Assembly (NCBI GenBank): GCA_026545225.1 | Contig: CM048845.1 | Coordinates: 119,105,033 to 119,169,032, forward strand | Direction: 5' to 3' | From: Cornus controversa | Lineage: Eukaryota; Streptophyta; Magnoliopsida; Cornales; Cornaceae | DNA: 64,000 nucleotides | Made by a program: the position numbers and the translations under genes | Notes under the pieces: model-generated | Told to the model about the DNA's origin: nothing | Databases searched by the model: none | What the model saw: the letters and a program-made list of their open reading frames with translations, nothing else | Shown: positions 49,939 to 62,371 of the stretch, piece by piece | Numbering within the stretch: the first letter of the stretch is position 1 | Layout: each line of letters starts with the position of its first letter

Positions 49939-50030
49939 TACACAAACAATGTAAGAGAGATAGAAAGAGCAGAGTGGTGAGTCATACACAAACAATGTAA
50001 GAGAGATAGAAAGAGCAGAGTGGTGAGTCA
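49939..50030. repeat. Perfect 46-bp tandem duplication
   Basis: TACACAAACAATGTAAGAGA...GAGTGGTGAGTCA is present twice with no mismatch (49939 and 49985). Non-coding, recent. Confidence 0.88.
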
Positions 50031-50159
50031 GGAGAGAGTGCTTTATTATATAAACTGATTTTAAGTGTCAGTGGGAGCACTTTAGTCGACTAATTAAATT
50101 ATAGTACAATTTTTATATAAATATATTTCATATAAATTCAATAATACATCTGCAAAAAG

Positions 50160-50812
50160 AATCCGTCAATGGATGGAACACGGGTCATATAAAATGCCTA
50201 ACAACGGCATAAATATGATAATATAATAATCGTGTCAGAGATTTTTAATACTAACATAATCTGTTTATTAAACGTATTATCCGTGTAACTCATTTAATAA
50301 ACATATCTTATAATAACACGACATGTTTAATAACATTTTTAATTCATTTAACTTATATCATATTAGTTTATCTACTCCTAAATTTTTTTCTGAAAATCAT
50401 ATAAAAAATAAATTATATATCAATACATAAATCATAAAATTAAATTATATTATAAATTTTATATTTATATATAAACTCAAAAACATACCAAAGTGATTCA
50501 ACAACTAGGAAGACACCATAACAATTTCATCATTGCATTTTACGCTATATCAGTCCTATAAACAAACAAATATATTACAAACAATTGCAATATATATAAC
50601 TCTGTATATAAGTTTGTATAAAACCACAATATATAAATAATTCATGTCGTAATCATGTCACGGGTTAGACAGCTTAAACCCAAATCAAATCGAATTTTTG
50701 TCTGTCATGGTCGTGTCGACCTATTTATTAAACGTGTCGGCTTATTTCAAACTCCAACCCGCTTAATTCGTTTTGTGTTATCGTGTCGTATATAATTTTT
50801 CCACTTCTAGCC
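50160..50812. mobile_element. hAT-like element, larger copy
   Basis: The left part has GGAACACGGGTCATATAAAA and ATAATCGTGTCAGAG. The right part has TCATGTCACGGGTTAGACAG, GTCGTGTCGACC-like strings and ends TATAATTTTTCCACTTCTAG. The right end is the complement of AGAGGTGGCAAAA at 45230, so these are likely one family. Interior is AT-rich without recognisable transposase. Confidence 0.45.
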
Positions 50813-51117
50813 TGAAAGCATTATTCGTTTGGGAAACAAGTCAGGATCCATGGGCTCTCTAAAGGAACCCACTTCGTTTGATAAGCAAAAACATCGTCTT
50901 ACACTGACATGTCTTACGGAGTAATATTATTTTATCCGGGGTGCACAAATAAATGATGTAATTGAAAATTCAAATTGGACCGAATTGGTTGGTTCAGTCC
51001 TATGATTTAGTTTTGTTCTATTTATTTTATAATTTTTTTACTGTTTAGTTCTGGTTTGAATCATTTAAAATGAAACCAAATCGTTTACTCTATATATATA
51101 ATATTATAAATATTTAA

Positions 51118-51943
51118 GGGATACGATATTCGCATTCCCTTTTTCTACATTTACACTCTTATCTTAAACGAAATGACACTTCTAACCCTCACTTTATAAT
51201 CCAACGATTATTATTATTTTTAAATTACACAACTACCATTTCAATATCACTCTCTCAGCCTCTAATATTTAATATATTTGGTCTCTTTTAAAAAATACAT
51301 GAAAAAAAAATTCTCTTTTGAGAGGACCCAAAAAAAAGTTATCCATATTCAATAAATTGACTCTTTTGACAAGACAAAAAAAATATATATATTCGTTGAA
51401 TATTTATCACTTTTGACAGGAACCGGAAAAAAAAAACTAAATTTTTTTATTTATTTTGAATAAATTATCTCTTTTGACAAGTAAAAAAAAATGTTATCTA
51501 TTGAATAAATTATTTTCTTTGACAAAATCCCAAATATATATATATAGTACATGAAAAAATAACCCAAAAAAATTATCTGAATATATTATCTCTTTTTCCA
51601 AGATTGAGAAAAAAATGATTTATCTTGAATAGATTATATCTTTTGACAAGATCTTCCCTTCAAAAGAAAAAAAATTTTCAAGAAAAAAGTTATTTTTCTT
51701 CTGATAATGAAAAAAAATTACTTAAGGGAAGTAAATAATGTTTAAAAAAAAGTTAAAATTTATACTATGTGGTTATGGTATTATAAAATAAAGAGTTAAA
51801 ATTTATAGTATAAATGATAGTTATGATATTATAAAATAAGGAATGATGAATTGATTAGTTTAAAGACCTTTTTGTCATTTCATTTAAAATAAAAGGACAG
51901 TAAAGTGCCATCGTTGAAAAAAGGAGTGTAGATATCGCTTCTC
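51118..51943. mobile_element. TIR element, 8-bp target duplication, copy B
   Basis: GGGATACGATATTCGCATTC on the left is mirrored by GTAGATATCGCTTCTC on the right. A perfect 8-bp ATATTTAA flanks it (51110-51117 and 51944-51951). The interior repeats TTGAATAAATTATCTCTTTT, the reverse complement of the motif repeated in copy A at 46650, so the two copies lie in opposite orientation. Confidence 0.8.
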
Positions 51944-52059
51944 ATATTTAAATATATTTATATATTATATGTAACCCTTTATTGCATATATATATATATA
52001 TTAGATATACTATATATATACATATACTTAGATATATTTAATATAATATAGTACTTGCT

Positions 52060-53098
52060 AAAAATAAGTTCCTAACCCTTAATTCCCTAACTTCTTCATT
52101 TCAGAAACCCTCAAACAGTGTCGCCGGTCGCTGCCTCCTCTCTCTCCAACGGTTTCTCATGGAGAAATCACGAGACAGAGCACCAGTGAAAGCTTTCGGA
52201 ATTCGGACAGCCAGCTAGAGGCACCTTTGGTATTCTCTCTCCATTCAAAATTTCAAAAGGTACTCTCTTTATATATATATTCATTTTTTTATCTCTCTAT
52301 ATGTATATATAGATTTCTTTGGTATTTCTAACAAATTTGGAACATGCATGTGCTGTTGTTTGATATAACTAAAAATTTTAAGCGATGAAGTTTTTAATAA
52401 ATAATTAAAAAATAAATAATTTTTGATATTTTAAAATTTTTTTGAAGTGATAAGTAATGTTTTTGTCACTTAAAATTTAACTATATTTTAAGTGATACTT
52501 ACCGGATTAAGTTATATTTAAATTGTATTATCAAATGTATTTAATTAAATAAATATTTAATTTGTTTAAAAATAATCGATAAATTGAATTATCAAATCTA
52601 TTTATACATAAATGTTTATATTCTTGTTGTTGTAGTGTAAACAGTCTTACTATCTTGAATTTTGCTTAACTGATTGTGTGCTTGAGTTTGTATGATTGCT
52701 AGATGTGGTTTGTCTAGTAAATTGAGGGGACCACAAAATCAGGTGTCAAAATTGGTAAGGAGAGCTTGTAGCATGGAATTTTTTTTTTTAATTTTGGACT
52801 AAAAGGCTTTTTAATTCTTTCAGTTTGGGCTGAATTTAAAAAGAGATCCGTGGAATAAAACCGACCTGAACCGGTTTGGTTCCAACGGTTCGGTTTTCAG
52901 AAACAGAGCGTTTTTTTTTTTTTACAAGAAATGATAAAATCCCTGGATTAGGGTTTATGGCGTCGCAATACTTACTCATTGCAAGTTTGAGCTCTTCCTC
53001 TTTCGTCGCATATATACAGATCTTTGTGAATATTCTGATTCTGATACATCCTAAATTAAAGTTTGCAAATCCGAATACGCAGACAATAAATTGCTTCA
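52060..53098 (+). promoter_or_regulatory. WDR55 upstream region and leader
   Basis: A GC-richer patch at 52095-52245 (GTGTCGCCGGTCGCTGCCTC, a CT tract and a 19-codon open frame from ATG 52159) may be an upstream leader exon or a relic. Closer to the gene, GGTTTGGTTCCAACGGTTCGG (52873-52894 area) and a T-run precede a 51-codon open frame from ATG 52957 that overlaps the WDR55 start in another frame and ends at 53109. The transcription start is not deducible. Confidence 0.3.
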
Positions 53099-56000
53099 AT
53101 GGAGATTAATCTGGGGAAGCTTCCATTTGATATCGATTTTCATCCTTCGAGCTCGCTCGTCACTGCTGGGCTAATCAACGGTGATCTTCTTCTGTAAGTG
53201 TTTTTTTTTTTGGGAAATTATCTTCTACTGTAAGTTCACTACCTAATATTATCTTACTTTACCAAACAGTCCGTTTATCAAATCTACCTCTTTCATTACA
53301 GATTTCGTTACGCTGCCGATTCGCTCCCACAAAGGTACAAACTAATATCTTGTGTATATATATTTTCTGAGTCAATTACAGAGAAACATATCAAACCCTA
53401 CAGTTGCAGTAGGAAAAGTTGTGCTCATGTTCATTTGGAACTATTTTAGGCTGTTGGAAGTTCATGCCCACAGTGAATCGTGTAGGGCAGTTAGATTCAT
53501 CAACGAGGGACGTGGTAATGCATTTTGTTATGATCTTTTTTTATTGTTATTCTGCAATTTTAGTGGCATGCATGCTTATTTATGATGGAATGTCCCTGAG
53601 TTGTTTTTTGTGGTGAATTTGAACGTGTACTTAGCAATTGCTACTGGGTCTCCGGATTGCTCAATTCTCGCCACGGATGTAGAAACAGGGTCTGCGATTG
53701 CTCGACTTGAAAATTCTCATGGGTGGGTTTTTTTTTTCCAGTTATGCTAGTCTGTTTGCCGCTTGAGGGTTTGTGGGGAACCAGCATTTTTATTTGTTAT
53801 GTAGCTCTGTAGTTTCATGCTTAGTTATTTTTATTGGTTAAATTGATCTGACAGGTGTGCTTGTGCAGGGCTGCTGTCAATCGATTGATCAACTTGACTC
53901 AATCAACTATTGCCTCCGGAGATGATGAAGGGTGTATTAAGGTTTGCTTTCTTAGTTGTTTTTATATTAAGTTATTTTCTCACTTTTTGGTTTATTAAAC
54001 TATATAGATTTCTGTAAGATCTGAGCTTTTCAAAGAACAAAAAACAAAATTGAAAATAGTGTTTTAATCCATCCTCTGCTATTCTCAGTGTTTTCATTTT
54101 CTGTGAATGCATTATTTGGTTGAATGTTATGATAAGATGCATTTGATTTGTTGGAAGTTCAATGATGATTTATGTTGTATATATTTGCAACTTATGGATC
54201 AACAGTAGGGGTGGACCTAGGGATTTATAATTGGATTTGCCAACTATTATTATGAGATAAGATTTAAAAATTGTACTGTAATGTGATTTCATTTACAACA
54301 GGTGTCTTAGCATAGATTTTTACTACAACGAAGATTTAAGATAGATAATCTATGAGCCAAAAGTATTTCGTAATCCATTACCCGTATTAATTGAGATAAA
54401 CCACTACTAGAGGATTTCCAGGGGCACCTTCCTCTGTTCGTTGGGTGAAGGGAATGCGGGTTAAATTTGTTCCCTCCTTTTCCCATGAAATGTGGGCTTC
54501 TAGAAATTAGGCCGTAAGAAGCTAAAAATAATAATGATTTTAAATAGGAAGGTGACTTTCTTTGTGTGGGTTGCGTCCATGGGGAAGATCTTGACCATTG
54601 ATAACCTAAGAAAGAGAGGACACATTTTGGCGAATTGGTGTTGTATGTGTAAAAGGGCGGAGGAATCTGTTGACCACTTTCTCCTTCATTGTCCTAGAGC
54701 TAGGGAGGGATGGGATCTGCTTTGTGGTATTTTTGGCGTGGAGTGGGTCATGCCTAAGTCAGTGGTGGGTTGTATGTTAGCTTGGTATGGATTTCGGGTG
54801 CGGCATGATATTAGACATTCATGGAGGGCTGCTCCTCCTTGCTTATGGTGGGTCTTATGGAATGAGAGGAACAAGAGATCCTTTGAAGATAAAGAACATC
54901 CTTGGGGAGTCTTTAGATACTCTGTTCTTAGATCCTTATTTTTTTGGTCAGAGGGCTCTTTTTGTATTTCTTCGGAGTCTCTCCTGTCCTTTGTAGATAA
55001 TCTAAAACTTGATGTAAAGGCCTTGCTTGTTTGTGTTGTTCCTTGGGATGCGTCCCCCTTTTGGGTGCTCTTTTATAATACTTTTACTTGTAAAAAAAAA
55101 ATGTTTTCACCTAGCAATTAATAGGGTGTCCAATTTCTTAGGCTTTTGCAAAATTTTGGGGGCCATGGTCTCCCTCAAGTCTCCTCCGGATCAGTGGGCT
55201 GCTTGCAAGTTGGTCAATGAGCAAATAATGCAACCTGTGCTTAGGATCAACAAGTTAAAGTAAAGGATGATATTTTTTTTGTTTCTGTTTGTCAAAAATT
55301 GAGAGGATATTGCTCAATAGTTGTGGGAACCTTCTATATAGGCGGGCTTTAACTTCAGCACTACAATATATTCTTTATGTGTAGTAGTTTTGAGATGCAA
55401 TTATCTAAGTAACAACCATGATGGAACTTTCATCTACTTTAAAGTTAAACTAAGGTCTCAAGAAACTCATTTATTTTTATTTAAAGTATTTTTGTAATAG
55501 AAACTTCAAGAATATGCACACTAGTTGAAAAAGTATCTCGAGAAAGTTTTCTTGGTGTAATTAAAGACTTCATGGTTTGCTTTTCCTAACAATTTTTTTT
55601 TCCTTTTTTGGGGCGAGGGGTAAATTAGTAGTTCCTCTGTAAAACGTATTGAGTTAGATCAACCACTAGACCAAGTATATTGCAGGCCAAAATGCTTATG
55701 GTCATATAATTCAGCTTGATGAATACAGCTTTTAAAGTCATCCATATGTCAGAGCCACTTCTGACCTACCTAAACTTTCAAAAACTGATCTAGTAACATT
55801 GAAAACACCAAGGGCTAGTTTGGTATGTAGGAATGAAATGGGAAGGGAATGAGAATGAGAATAGAATGGAATGACCATTCTCATTCCAATGTTTGGCTGC
55901 AGGTAGAGAATGATGTAGGAATGAAATGGTAGTTCCTTCCAACATGCTATACTTTTCCATATAAAACAGAATCAGTTTTAAAAATGGGACATTTGGCCAA

Positions 56001-56407
56001 CTTTAATTTAATTACCATGTGAAAAAAAAAATTACCCATTCAATTAAAACTTTCTAAATCAAGATATAATCTGTCTTTTTCTTCTAGTCAAGATTAATTT
56101 AATCTTTTATATGGAAAAAAAAATACTTTATTAAAAACTGAAAGTGACAAAACAAGAACCTTTCTTTTCTTTCACAACTTAAAATATAGCAAGTTATATA
56201 TATGGGCATGTGACTGGGTATATATATATAGGCATGTAACAAGTATATAACATACATATTATATATATAGAGAGAGTAATTAATACTAATTACCTATTAT
56301 ATATGTATATATATATTCATGGAGTGAGTTGTAAATTGCATAGAGTGAAATTAATGCTAATTACCTTATATGTATATATAGCAAGTTATATATATAGAGT
56401 GAAATGA

Positions 56408-56444
<37 letters not shown>

Positions 56445-59400
56445 TGGAGTGAGTTGTAAAAGAAAGAGAGAGAAATTAATGGAGAAAGGATGATTTTAAT
56501 AATGAGTGGGAATAGAATGACCATTCTATAACTCAAGAAGAGGAATGGTTTTGTTGGAATGAGCATTCCAAGGGAATGACTTGGAATGGCCTTTCCATTT
56601 CTAATGTAGCACAACAAACAAGAGAAAGGGAACCAGAGGTGGAATGGCCCATTCTTGCGTACCAAACTAGCCCAAGTATAACTCAAGCAGAATCTACTAC
56701 AATCAGAGCATGAACGGTACTGTATCCCTGCAATGTATTTTTTTTCCTAGTTGGGGAACTCACGCACACATTTTTGCCCACGCCGGGGCTCAAACCCCTT
56801 CCCTACTCTTTGAGGAAAGGGAGGTTATACCATTAGGCTACAAGCCCTTTGGTTCCCTGCAAAGTAATTTACCTTGCTTAGGGGAGTTATCAAATATATT
56901 AAGGAGGCAAAAAGAGAGCAGCTACCATCCTCCGTATTAATAATACAATGAATCACTCAATCATTCATACAGATATTCTGAACTTTTACCCTCAAAGGAT
57001 TCTAACAAACCCAAATGCTTCCCTAAGTTGAACGATCATAGTTATTTAACATATTCCAACCATGGAAAAGGGTTATAAACCCTCTGTCATAATTAACCTA
57101 TCTAACACCTTGTTTCAACCAAACCAAAAACAGCCAAATTAAACTTTCTAACTAATTATCTAACTTCATTATGTCTACAGGGGTCATTGATTTAGAAGAA
57201 GAAGAAACACCAATCATAGTTATGACGTAAATGCTGACAACTGCACATGATTTTATTCTTCATTATTTTGCAAACTTCTGGATCAGTGCTTTAGCTCTGG
57301 CTGAATTAGGAATTGTTGATGTTAGGCTTATGTGGGGAGAACTAATTCTGTTATTCTCATATGGTGTTCGCATTTTGCGGACTTTATCTGGAGCCCTTTT
57401 CATTCTCCTTGTAGACATTGTATGGCTTTATTGAAACTGTTTGGAATACTGGCAGCATGGAGTTTGGGGGAGGCTTGATTTGATTCTCGTCATTTTATTT
57501 TTCTTTAATTTTTTTTTATTTTTTTGTTCTTTTCCTTGATGCAGGTTTGGGATACCAGACAACGTTCTTGCTGCAATTCTTTTGATGCCCATGAAGAATA
57601 TATTTCAGATATGACTTTTGCATCTGATGCCATGAAACTGTTAGGAACAAGGTAGTCAACACCATACCTTTTTTCTTTCCCCCTCCCCAGGGACTATTAC
57701 AAAAATGGTCTTTCAAAAAAGAGGATTATTCCTTGGGTAAAAATTTGTCTTGATACATTAGAAAACGTATTTTTAATTAATAGAATAAATTTTATGGTTT
57801 GTAGCCAACCCCAAAATTCAATCGCAAACTCCCACCAAAGGCAAAGAGAGGTTACAAGAATACATATTTGCTCTCAAGAATTTATTTGGTGCCATCGCAT
57901 CTATAGTTGTTTCCATAGAATTGGCATATAATGTAGTGTGTGTGTGTGTGTGTGGATTCTGAACTGGGCATCTTAAATATCTTTGGGATTCTTTCAAATT
58001 AGGTACTTTCCAGGTTTATTGATTTAGTTCTATTGGATTGCACTGGTTTATACGGATTTCTGTTCAATTTTGAGAACTTGTGGCTTATGGGGGAAGGTTT
58101 TTTGAGATAGTGAGGCCACTGGTGGGCTAGTGATTTGAATAGGGGTTTATAATTGAGGAGGTCAAATTATTTTGAGTGATGGATTTAGGCTTCAATTGGT
58201 TGAGACCTAAAGCTGATTTGGTATGAAATGCTACTATGTAAGGATTTAGTGTGTAAACAATATGAGAAACTGCAGTTTTTGGGCTAAACAAGGTGGGATA
58301 ATCATGTTAGGGTTTTAGGGTCACAGTTTGGGATGAATTTAAGGGTTTAAAAAGGATGTTGTGGCTGTTAATAGTGTTCACTAGTTCTGAAAAGAAGAAG
58401 AGAAGAAAACCATTAGAATCCTTTAAAGTCTTCCAGGATTCTCATCTAGAAGAAAACATTGGAGTCTCACCATTAAACATAGCAAAAAATATGGATAGAA
58501 TTTTATCAATCAAATTTTTTATATTTTTTTGTCTTAGCAGGATCTGTTCATTTAGAACTACAGTTGACCCAAATTAGAACTTTTAACTTTGGGATCTTCT
58601 AGTCAATAAAGACAAGTCAGGTCTTAACCAATTCCAAACAAAGAAAGGGCTTCATGAAACTCATACCCAAATATTGTATTAAAACAAGAATCATGATTTG
58701 ATTAAAAAGCAAATTATCACATGATAACACATAGATTATATTTTATAGTATGATTTGATAATAAAGAAATATATATTCACGTCTTCCTAAATCATTAGAT
58801 CATGAGAATAGATTAATCACATGCTGATTTCAGATACAAGGGCAGCTCTAAAGCTTCTCAAATCAGTAAATTTCAGTTGGATGAACCCCAATATAGGTGT
58901 TTGGTATGAATGTGTGTTTAGTCGTCAGATTTGCCTTATTCATACATCTTAACGCACAAGAATTTGCCGAAATTATCATCTTGAGCAATTTCATCATTTT
59001 TAATTAGGATAAGATGGTGTTAATGCAGAATTGCTCTTTGGGCATGGGTACTTGCGGTCATTTTGAAATATCCAAGTTTGAATGTAAATATTTGAAATAT
59101 GTTCAATGAAAGTTTTGAGGTTTGTTGTTTCGATATTCAAGTGCTGAAAATAATGTTGGGTAACTATCTGACAGTGGAAGAGTTGGAAAAGTGTTCTATA
59201 TTCGAATCCCTGTCTTGTCATGTCCAACATGGAAATACCCATGATGATTTGTCCATGTAGATTAGATATTCCCTAATGAGTGTCTTTTGTATATATTTTA
59301 TTTTGTTTTGACACTTTTAACTTTATTTTCTTTTGACATTGTTAAGTGGAGATGGGACTCTATCTGTCTGCAATCTTCGAAAAAATAAGGTATTTTTTTT

Positions 59401-62371
59401 TGGGTTGGTTTAGTGATTGATGTTTTTGATGCAAAAAAATTATACTTGTAGATGTGTGCCTGATTAATCTGTATGAATTTTCTAATTGCAGGTTCAAACT
59501 CGGTCTGAATTTTCTGAAGATGAGCTGCTGTCTGTAGTGATTATGAAGGTAGACTTTATGTATATATATATGGGCTACTGGATGTATCTTTATGCCACAT
59601 GTTCTTATTTCAACATGTATTGCAATTGGCACATGGAACTTCTTTCATCAGCCATTTATGTTTCTTTGGCAACATGCAATTGTGATTATTTTATCAAGAC
59701 TGGATGAATTTGGCAGTAATCCCAAATGAATGCTTCATAAATTGTCTGTGTTTATTTATTCTACTTTCTAATTTGGGTGTCTATTAATTTTTTGTGATCA
59801 GAATGGTCGGAAAGTCATCTGTGGGACACAAACTGGAACTCTATTATTATATTCATGGGGTTTTTTCAAAGATTGCAGGTAATCCATGTTTTCAGATGAA
59901 ATTCTTTTTTCCATTATTGAAGTGTTATTGTTCCTGCTGGGGAATTCTTTCTGAATCCCTCTTTTGGATTTTCAGTGATCGCTTTGTTGATCTCTCTCCA
60001 AACTCTGTTGATGCCTTGTTGAAGGCAAGTGTAATTTATCATTATTATCTAATAGCAATTGGCTTTCTTTAGGTCACTCAAACTAATGATTCCTGTCATT
60101 TTTCTTTTTCTAAATAGCTTGATGAAGATAGAGTTATTACTGGATCCGAGAATGGACTCATCAGGTGAGAAGACTGGTGATATAGGGCTTACTAGTTACT
60201 ACTACATCCAACTTGCCAAATCAAAATTTCATTTGTTTTACATTTCACCTCTTTTCTGTTTAGCCTGGTAGGCATATTACCCAACAGAATAATCCAGCCA
60301 ATTGCAGAGCATTCAGAATACCCTGTTGAGCGTCTTGGTATGACTTGCATACTTTCTTTTGAGGAAATTGTCGAGCATCTCTGTTTATTTTGATTAATAA
60401 TTGTATGTAGATATAATTTTATGGAACTTACTGGAAATTTATTGCATTTGGGGTGATGATATTTTTTTAGAGGGAACTTGATAAAATCTGTTATAATTCA
60501 CCATGATTGATTTCAAACAACAACAAACAAAGCCTTTTTCCCATACATGAGTCTTATTTTTTCATTTTGTTCTATCTTAAGGCCATGGCGTCAGTTAAAC
60601 CACATGTTATCATATTCTTCCTTACTAATTCTACCCAGGTTAAGTTTGGTCTTTCTGTTTTCCTTGTATTACACTCAATATGGACTCTGACACTCATCCT
60701 AACTAGCGCACTTAAAGGAACCATTTTATCTCCAATTATTGCTAGTCCAACCATGTCACGACTGTGATAATTTCTTATTATATCTTCTAGTCTTACCGCA
60801 CATCCATTTCAACATTTGCATTTCTGCCATTCACTTAATGCATATGTTGTTTTCTAGTTGCCCAACATTCTGTCCCATGAAATATTGCTGGTCTAATAGT
60901 TGTTCTATAGAACTTCCCTTTCAATCTTAATGGTATACTTAGATCACATAGTATGCTAGACGCGCTCCTCCATTTAATCCATCCTGCTTTGATTCTATGA
61001 TTAACATCATCTTGAATTTCTCCTTCATTATGGATAATTGAGCCTAAATTAGGAAAATATTCACTTTTTTATACCTTCTGATTCTCGATCTTCACTATAT
61101 CCTCATTTGTATTTCTAGATTTACTAAATTTACACTTTATTTATTCAGTTTTATTTCTTCTAATTCCAGAGCTTTCCTCCAAAACTCCAGGTCGAAATTG
61201 ACTCCTTCTCTAGTTTCATCGATTAAAACAATATCATCTGCAAATAACATACACCATGAAATCTCATCTTGAATGTGTCTTGTCAGCTCATCTATAAGTA
61301 ATGCAAAAAGGTATGGGCTTAATGCTGCCCTTTGATGTAAGCAATTGGAAATTCACTGTTTCACTTACTGTCATTCTAAATCTAATCACTCAACAATCAT
61401 GCATGTCATTTATTGCGTCAGTATATACTCATTTCTCTTCTAAAACACTCCATATTAGATCTCTAGGTACCCTATCATAGGATTTCTCTAAATTAATAAA
61501 AACCATATGGAGATCTTTCTTCTTCTCTCTATATCTTTCCATTAGTCTCCTCAATAAGTAAATAGACTCCATCATTGACTTTCCCTACATGAATCAGAAT
61601 TGATTTTCCGACACTTCAATCTCCCATCTTCAGCGTAGTTCAATCACACTCTACTATAGTTATACCACGATAATTATTACAACTCTGTATCTCCCCTTTA
61701 TTTTTATGGATAGGTATTAAAATACTTTTGCTGTATTCATCAGAGAATATCTTAGTTGTTATTACCTTATTTAACAATTCTGTTAACCAAGACAATGGTT
61801 GATTTCTCATAAAGTATATAGTTATAACTTCATGCTTTTTATATGTGTATCCCATTGCCGAATTGCCATCCATCAATTATCTCGCCTTTCCATTTTCTTT
61901 TAAGCTTATTTCATATCACTCTTAAATACTATCCTTCCTTAAGTTGGACAATGTTTAATTGGTAATATATGCATGTCTAACTTGTTGGATTGTTTGGTGT
62001 TGTAGCCTTTTCTCACAATAGAAAGTTTCTTGGCAGTATATCACATGATACGATGTTGAAGGTGTGTAGATAACTCTTTCTCTGGTATATCATGCATTAT
62101 GATGGTGTCCTTTATTAATCTGAAAGGACTTGGATGATGTTACTTTTTCTCATCACTCCACATATTTTTCATGTAGCTATGGGATTTGGATGATTTAATC
62201 CAAGGTTCTGGTACGACTCTAAGGAGTAATTCGGGTGTGGCAGACAGTGATAGTGATGAGATGGATGTGGATAGAAGTCTTCCAAAATCTTCCACAGGTA
62301 TATTGGGTGTCTTGCAGAGTTCTATAATAGTTAATGTCAATGTAGTGTCCTCATCTAAGGCTAACACCTGA
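53099..62371 (+). CDS. WDR55: WD repeat-containing protein 55 (WDR55)
   Basis: Nuclear WD40 protein. In Arabidopsis WDR55 binds DDB1 and is needed for gametogenesis and embryo patterning; the family also has a ribosome-biogenesis role. Fourteen exons: 53099-53193, 53302-53334, 53450-53514, 53635-53722, 53869-53941, 57545-57651, 59347-59389, 59492-59548, 59802-59878, 59976-60024, 60118-60164, 60264-60337, 62006-62061, 62177-62371, 352 aa. Recognisable stretches: [141 protein letters not shown] and [17 protein letters not shown], then an acidic [11 protein letters not shown]. The intron after exon 10 starts with GC (AAG|GCAAGT). The usual basic tail ending NNFFADL is absent: either the last exon reads through to TGA 62369-62371, or it splices at ACAG|GT (62297) to an exon I cannot place. 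Confidence 0.92.
54430..55105 (+). mobile_element. 5'-truncated L1-type LINE end (zf-RVT) in WDR55 intron 5
   Basis: An open frame from 54534 to 55121 encodes [40 protein letters not shown] (zinc-binding CxxC...HxxxHC), then [20 protein letters not shown]. This is the C-terminal zf-RVT region of a plant L1-type LINE, clearly related to the piece at 23553-24196. The 3' end is marked by ACTTGTAAAAAAAAAATG at 55087-55104. The 5' limit is uncertain; similarity fades upstream of about 54430. Confidence 0.78.
55812..56673. mobile_element. TIR element GGGCTAGTTTGGTA in WDR55 intron 5
   Basis: GGGCTAGTTTGGTATG on the left is mirrored by CGTACCAAACTAGCCC on the right. Sub-terminal DNA is rich in GGAATGAAATGGGAAGGGAA and GGAATGACC. 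A (TA)n tract is at 56413-56442. The GGGCNNGTTTGG start resembles PIF/Harbinger-type or hAT MITEs; no clear target duplication, so the superfamily is open. Confidence 0.65.
56734..56853 (-). mobile_element. tRNA-derived SINE with target duplication
   Basis: On the minus strand the unit reads GGGCTTGTAGCCTAATGGTA (A box, TAGCCTAATGG), then GGGGTTTGAGCCCCGGCG (B box region), and ends in CTAGGAAAAAAAATA. TCCCTGCAA flanks it on both sides (56725-56733 and 56854-56862). Short, poly-A ended and flanked by a duplication, it is a complete or nearly complete small SINE in WDR55 intron 5. Confidence 0.85.
60585..61880 (-). mobile_element. RTE-type LINE relic in WDR55 intron 12
   Basis: The minus strand shows decayed pieces of a plant RTE-type LINE reverse transcriptase: [20 protein letters not shown] and [19 protein letters not shown] (61640-61860), [20 protein letters not shown] with [20 protein letters not shown] (about 61450-61580), and near the 3' end [20 protein letters not shown] (about 60590-60650). 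Several stops and frame changes separate them, so it is long dead. The 5' part (endonuclease) is missing or beyond recognition. Confidence 0.82.

Noticed and set aside
49939-50030. Direct repeats that might suggest a CRISPR array
   Set aside because: Only two copies without spacers, in a plant nuclear genome; simple tandem duplication.
55128-55263. Plus-strand piece [17 protein letters not shown] downstream of the LINE
   Set aside because: Looked like a captured exon; too short and without splice sites or similarity to call.
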